Shown piece by piece: positions 58,451 to 64,000 of a DNA stretch of 64,000 bases. The notes beneath the pieces were generated by a model that made no database searches, had not been told where the DNA came from, and saw only the letters and a list, made by a program, of their open reading frames with translations. The DNA comes from Salticus scenicus (taxonomy: Eukaryota; Arthropoda; Arachnida; Araneae; Salticidae): assembly GCA_963930645.1 (NCBI GenBank), contig OZ005650.1, forward strand, positions 236,731,688-236,795,687. Direction: 5' to 3'. The stretch's first letter is position 1; each line of letters begins with the position of its first letter. Position numbers and translations under genes: made by a program.

Positions 58451-61405
58451 CAAACAAAAAAAAAAAAAAAAAAGAAAGAAAGAAAAAGAAAGAAAAAAAA
58501 AATCCAATGGCATTTTGTAACCATCTAAATGATGTCAAATTTGTTTCAAATATTAATGAGTTACAATGAACTAGTCGTATACTTTTACCCTTAATAGGCG
58601 GCTCAGTGGGGTTGAGCTCAGTCCCCGGATCTTTCTTCCACTGAGGACGTTTGAAGCATTATAAAAAGGGTCCCACAACCAGCTTGGGATTTTACCAATC
58701 TAACGCAACAACTGGATAGAATTTAGCACGATACTTCACAGGAGCACAACTGCCAACTCTATCAATTAATACCAAGCTGAATAACTGCGTACATAAGGGC
58801 CAGAAGTGGACCAACGCGTTACTGACTTTTTTACTTTGTGAGGCCCTTTCTCTTGATTAAATCATTCAAATTTTCTGGAACTGTAATCAATTGTTTTTCT
58901 CCACATGTACATCACATCTACCCATTTTTGTCCCATTCGAGCCACCCATTCCACCCCATCTACCAATTTTTGTCCCCACTTTTTCTTGGTGTGTCTTTTT
59001 TTTTTTTTTTGTTTGTTTGTTATGGAGTGTATGTATATATATAATTATTTTAAATAATATGGAATGAATAAAAATGATTTGCTGAGTAATGAGGGATGCA
59101 AACTGATGGATGTTGAGACTCCTGATTTATAGATTCACTAGTTTAATTATTCCTCACTTTTAAACAAAAACAAATATTTTTTGATTGCTTCTTCGAATTC
59201 AATTTAGGAGTCAGATCATCTGGTTTTAAACTATGCAGTGGGGAAAAGAGAGGGAAACGACAGACAGTGGACAAAAATGTCCTTGGAAATCCCTACATAG
59301 TGTTATTCCAATTATCGCTTTCTTTTTCCTTAAAAAACTCGTAAAAAAAAAAAAAGAAAGAAAGAAAGAAAGAAAAAGTATTTTAGCTAGAAATGTCGTA
59401 GAAATAATTTTTACTGGAATATTTTAAGGGCAATCGAACGAGAATTACGAATTATATAAAATATAATTCAAATTATGCACGATTAAAGAAATTTTTTTTT
59501 TAAAGAATTTCAGGGGATGAGCAAAGAATTCGAATTATTTAAAATTTCGAATTAAATAAGTTTCAACTATCCAAGTTTCACCTATGAATGTTTCATGGTA
59601 CAAAATTTTTAAAATACCAAATTATTTCTACATTAAAAATTTTTTATTATAAATTTTACATATATTTAATGTTAATTTTAGCTATGTGCAACTGGATATA
59701 TCTGTATACAAATATACATAATTGCAGAAAATAATTAGAATAAGGATTTAATTTTAGTAATTAAGAACAAAAAGAAAGCCTAAATATGTCACTTTTTTAC
59801 TAATTTTTTTTTCTTACTGAATTGAAATTAAATTGTTTTATTTTAATAGTTATTTTTCAGTAGCTAGTTAATTATTTATTTTTTAAAATGAATATTCATA
59901 AAATACTGCTGTTTTTTTTTTTTTTTTTTTTTAATTGTTGTAAAAGCTAAGCAAACTACAAAAAATTATTAAATGAAGAAACTTATTTTGTGACGAAAAT
60001 TCTATTCACTGATCTAAATTTATTTAAGCAATTAAAAAAATAAAGGTAGCAAACTTCTAGTAAGCAGTGCAAAGATAAATCTCCCTGAAAGAAAATGTTA
60101 ATTAGTTATCTCTGTACTATACGTTTTCGTTATAGGATTTTTAGGAGAATATTGCCTATCTGGTGGTTGAAAAATTAAATAAAAATTTTAAATTGTCTTA
60201 AAATAATTAAATCTGGTCCAATATTACCCTTAAACAAAAGGACTGTGAAGAAAAAGTTGCTTCTACTACAACTGGACAGAAGACAGATTTGTTCATGGTA
60301 AATCCACTTAGATTAAAAAAACTTATCCTTTTATAGGAAATATGATTACTCTTAACTACGAGGCTGGATTTACAACGTTTATCCATTTGAGTACAAAGTT
60401 TTGAAAGAACATCAGGAGAGTCCTCACTTATTCTTTATCGTTGATGATGAATCTTTGCTGGCAGCTTCTCAGTTGCAACTAAATGTCTACGTGACAGTCT
60501 GCAACTTGTGTTATACCATATAATTACAAAGGACTTCTGCGACTAATTTTTGCAATGTAGAGTGGTATAATTATTCATAATAGGAAAGTTCATACTTACA
60601 ATACACTAGAGGAATAATAAAAATCGTTAAAATAAATGGACTCTTCCCAGTTTCGTCTACTCAGTCATGTGATAGAGGAAAACGAATAATCGAATTCTGA
60701 GAATCGAATTCAATTAAATATTGTTCTTAAAGACAAAAATGTTAATATTTAATATAAAATAAAATAAAAGTAACATTGTGCATTTGTAAACAGTAGAATA
60801 GTTGTATTTGTAAATTTAAGAATTTTTAAAAACACTTTATGTGTTTATTTACTTTCAACTCTAAGAATCGATTTTGGAATGTTCCAGTGTAACTGTTACA
60901 TTAACTGATCAAGCAATAAATAATAGCTTGTTCTTGTGGAATGTTTATGGATTATAAAATGTTTTCATTTAATTTAATTGCATAAAGGTGTTACAACAAG
61001 TTAATTAACTTAGTTACTGGTCTAAATGGATTTACGTAGTACGATATTGCACTGTCACTGATTAAGTACCAAAAATCAGAGTATTTAACGTGTTCTTCAT
61101 GAACATCAATAACAAATATAAACTAAATGATGATTGTAAATGTACACAGCAAACAAAAGATGATGAATAATGATATAAAATGGATTAAAAATGACGATGT
61201 ATATAAAAAAAAAAATAACACAGATTAAATACGATTGATCAAAAATAAGAATAGAAAATATGTTATTTCAGCAACCGCTATAGATAAACAAGACTTCGTC
61301 TGCTATTTGTTTTTTCTCTATCATGTAACTTCTGACGTCAGGTTTGAAGAGCCCATTGAATTATTGCCTCCTGTGGTGAACAAAATGTTCTCGAAATATG
61401 AATGA

Positions 61406-61444
<39 letters not shown>

Positions 61445-62560
61445 CCATATTATATCGTATTCTTCTTTCGAAATCATTTAAGTAATTGTGCGCCGATATT
61501 TAATATAGCTACACGTAGAAATAGATAATAGCATTTAAAGATAGTGAAATAAACATAATTCTTCTCATCTTTTACCTGCATTATAAATTCGGGTATATGA
61601 TATGTTTGTGAAATTCATGTTTAAAAAGAGAGAAAAAAATGACTTAATATATATAATAATCCTCATCTGTCATGAACGAATCCGGTTAGTACCGCTTCAA
61701 AACAGAAACTTTTGGCAGCCATTTTTTTTTCCGTTTGTTCAATTCAACGTAGGAAACATAAATATCATTTTCATACATGTATTGTATCGCACATATTCTT
61801 ATTTCCTATAAAACCTTGAAAAACTATTCAATTGTAATGTTTAAATGTCTAAATTAAGTATAACGGATCACTGGCTATTATAAACATGAACCTATAAATA
61901 GAATTATGTAACTTCATGATTATAAACAAAGCAAGACCAAATAAAAACAAACCAAAACTGTTGCCATTCAGAAAATACAAATTCCAAATGGGCAACTTTT
62001 TAATTCCGAATGAACGACTCTTTGACTGTTTTATTAAAAAAAACGCTTAAAATATTTCTAAAACATATTAAAGCCTTAAAAATCTTAAAATATTTGTAAA
62101 AACGCATTAAAGCCTTTAAATATTTTTATCAAACTTCATTGTTTGTTTACAATGTAAGGTATGATTGGCGCCGAGTTTAGTACGTAAATGCCGCCAGTTG
62201 ATTTTAGTTTTGAAATTAGTGTAAAATGATAGTTGGGATAGAATGTTTGGTTGGGCAAGTAAAAGTCACCAGTTGAAATGAGTATTGAAATTAGAGTAGT
62301 CTAAGGTGATAATGTCGAGTCAAGGTAAAATGTTCGGTTGAGAATGAGAAAGTACCTAGCTGGATCCTGGATATTTTGGCGATGTTGAGGGTGAGATAGC
62401 TGGTTGGAGGTATCGAGTAGAGGTGAATTTGGGTTAGCAAGGAGTGTCTGTAGTTATTGGATAGTTACTTAGAAAATATGAAAACAGGATCTACGATAGT
62501 CTTAAAAAAAAGGTATTTTGGTAAAATGAAGTGAATCCTTTTTTCTTATTATGAGGACTT
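58451..62560. other. Intergenic DNA without recognisable gene
   Basis: Includes A/GAAA tracts at 58457-58500 and 59343-59375 and poly(T) at 59910-59931. An (AAT)n tract lies at 61406-61442. A less AT-rich block at 58595-58810 ('ggcggctcagtggggttgag') could be an unassigned SINE-like fragment. No long reading frame or motif was found. Confidence 0.45.
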
Positions 62561-62566
62561 TAAATA

Positions 62567-63034
62567 CGCAAGCGAAGTGATGACGTCACTGGCCGTTCGT
62601 GGATACAAGAAAAATATTTCCTATGTTAAACGCCCAATGGATTTTTCGTAAAAAAATATTAAATATCGAGGGAAATTATTTCCCGATTTTAATCCCCATA
62701 TTTAGGTTTAGATATGTAATAGTTATCATGTGCATGCGTTAGATTAAGTTGTTTTTGTTCTAAAATTGATAAAATTTGGATTTTAAATTTCAAAACTCTA
62801 GATAAAAAAAAAAAAAAAAAAAAAAAAAAACTTCCATATTCGATTGAAAACATAAACATTTCATTTCAGTATTACACAATAAATATCCAACTAATATACT
62901 TATTAAAAGGAAAATGATAAATATTCTATCATAATTTGAAGTGAAATTTGTTTTCAAATGTCTAAATAAAGTATCTGATATAAGATACTAATATGTTGCA
63001 GCGGAATAGATTTGATATCGGTCATCCTTGGCAG

Positions 63035-63087
<53 letters not shown>

Positions 63088-63506
63088 CCAAATTATCTGG
63101 CGAATATAATTTAATTCCTTTCAAAAATCATGGTTATTTTAAAAATTTATATTAAGTGAGTAAGGAATAATATGAAACAATATTTCGCACAACACATATT
63201 ACGAAAGTATACATCTGGCATGTATATTTTCGTAGTACGTTTTTGATCGCCAAATACAAAAACGCCAAGGACAACAGAGTTTTGAAATTTAAAATTAAAA
63301 TTTTGTCAATTTGACAGCAAAATAACTCAATCTAACATATGCACATGATAACTAATACATATGTATAACCAAATATGGGGATTAAAATCGGGAAATAATT
63401 TTCCTCGATTTTTAATAATTTTTTACAAAAAATCCAATGGGCGATTAACATAGGAAATCATTTTCTTACATACACGGACGGTCAGTGACGTCACACTTCG
63501 CTTGCG
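62567..63506. mobile_element. Inverted-repeat element with ~240-bp arms (940 bp)
   Basis: The ends CGCAAGCGAAGTG and CACTTCGCTTGCG are flanked by TA (62565-62566, 63507-63508). Arms 62567-62808 and 63270-63506 match through TGACGTCA, 'aacgcccaatggatttttcg', 'cgggaaataattt', 'atatggggattaaaatcggg' and 'gttttgaaatttaaaat'. The ~460-bp centre holds poly(A) (62803-62830) and (TA)n (63038-63085). No transposase. Confidence 0.75.
63038..63085. repeat. (TA)n microsatellite
   Basis: About 24 TA units in the centre of the inverted-repeat element. Confidence 0.9.
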
Positions 63507-63784
63507 TATAGAGCACTTAATGGAACACTGGGATGTGTTGTTGCTGTTGTGTTGTCGGACCTATATTTTTTGTCAACCAGCAGTTTTTTTATTGTCATTC
63601 ATATTTATTGATCGGGTAAAATTTTTGAAGTGAAAACTTCTTTAGGCGCGTTGAGCACTTTTGGGTGAACAAAAATCATTGAATTCGCGTCATCGTCAGC
63701 AAACGCTTTCCATCCTTGTATGATACAAATAATGTATTACACAATTAACTTGCTAATGTGATGTGTTAATAATTATATACTGTA

Positions 63785-64000
63785 TATTGTTTTAAAATCT
63801 GGTGCGGCTCAACACGACTTCACTTAACTCCGGACACTGTCTCTTAACGATTGCATGCGGAATCGTTGCAGTTAGACTTCACAGAACCATGAGAAAGACC
63901 AAGCCGCCATTTTTCTCACGTTTTTAAAATCTGGTGCGGTTCTACACGACTTCTCCAGAGCTTCCAACCTAATCCGGCAAATTGTTAGTACCGCCCCTTT
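63785..64000. repeat. Start of a tandem repeat, ~132-bp period, cut by the window edge
   Basis: TTTTAAAATCTGGTGCGG then 'ctcaacacgacttc' at 63790 recurs at 63922 as the same 18 bases then 'ttctacacgacttc'. The block is clearly less AT-rich than its surroundings. Whether it continues is not visible. Confidence 0.55.

Overview
This is an AT-rich eukaryotic window with no intact host gene that I can support. I found no convincing spliced gene, rRNA gene or functional tRNA gene. It reads as an intergenic region of a repeat-laden arthropod genome. A spider or other chelicerate is my best guess, from the mix of a mariner with a SETMAR-like transposase, a Tc3-like element, a Penelope-like element with a GIY-YIG endonuclease, tRNA-derived SINEs, and long poly(A/T) and (TA)n tracts. 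The species is not determinable here, and the lineage call is inference.

The only clearly intact protein-coding gene is a mariner transposase (354 aa, minus strand, ATG at 51688, stop at 50624). It sits in a complete 1334-bp element with 32-bp inverted ends and a TA target duplication. A second complete but dead element is a Tc3-like transposon (55138-56730) with ~113-bp inverted ends and a transposase broken by a stop and frameshifts. A decayed Penelope-like fragment (19065-19813) keeps a recognisable GIY-YIG domain between inverted terminal repeats. Those repeats, and a 188-bp relative at 5780-5967, carry a hammerhead-ribozyme-like core.

The rest is non-autonomous DNA. A hAT MITE (1224-1509) has a perfect 8-bp target duplication. 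Three copies of a TA-flanked Tc1/mariner MITE lie at 14663, 34191 and 52003. A MITE family with ends GTTGCCAACATTTTAAT occurs at least four times between 44.8 and 49.3 kb. A ~940-bp inverted-repeat element lies at 62567-63506. A large modular element with 14-bp inverted ends is present twice (9879-11734 and 20621-21691). Tandem ~630-bp repeats rich in GAGTAAC/GTTACTC occupy 37.85-39.67 kb. A hairpin-ended dispersed family is seen at 4.8-5.15, 15.7-16.8, 43.0-43.65 and 51.86-52.56 kb.

The most striking structure is at 25206-30910. A 3.36-kb foldback element has GGATCC ends, a 15-bp minisatellite, and about nine G-run modules of ~135 bp in one arm, mirrored as C-run modules in the other. A second partial copy follows at 28995. 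I do not recognise a named family for it.

Most coordinates of degenerate repeats are good to about 10-30 bases. They come from reading the sequence by eye, not from an alignment.
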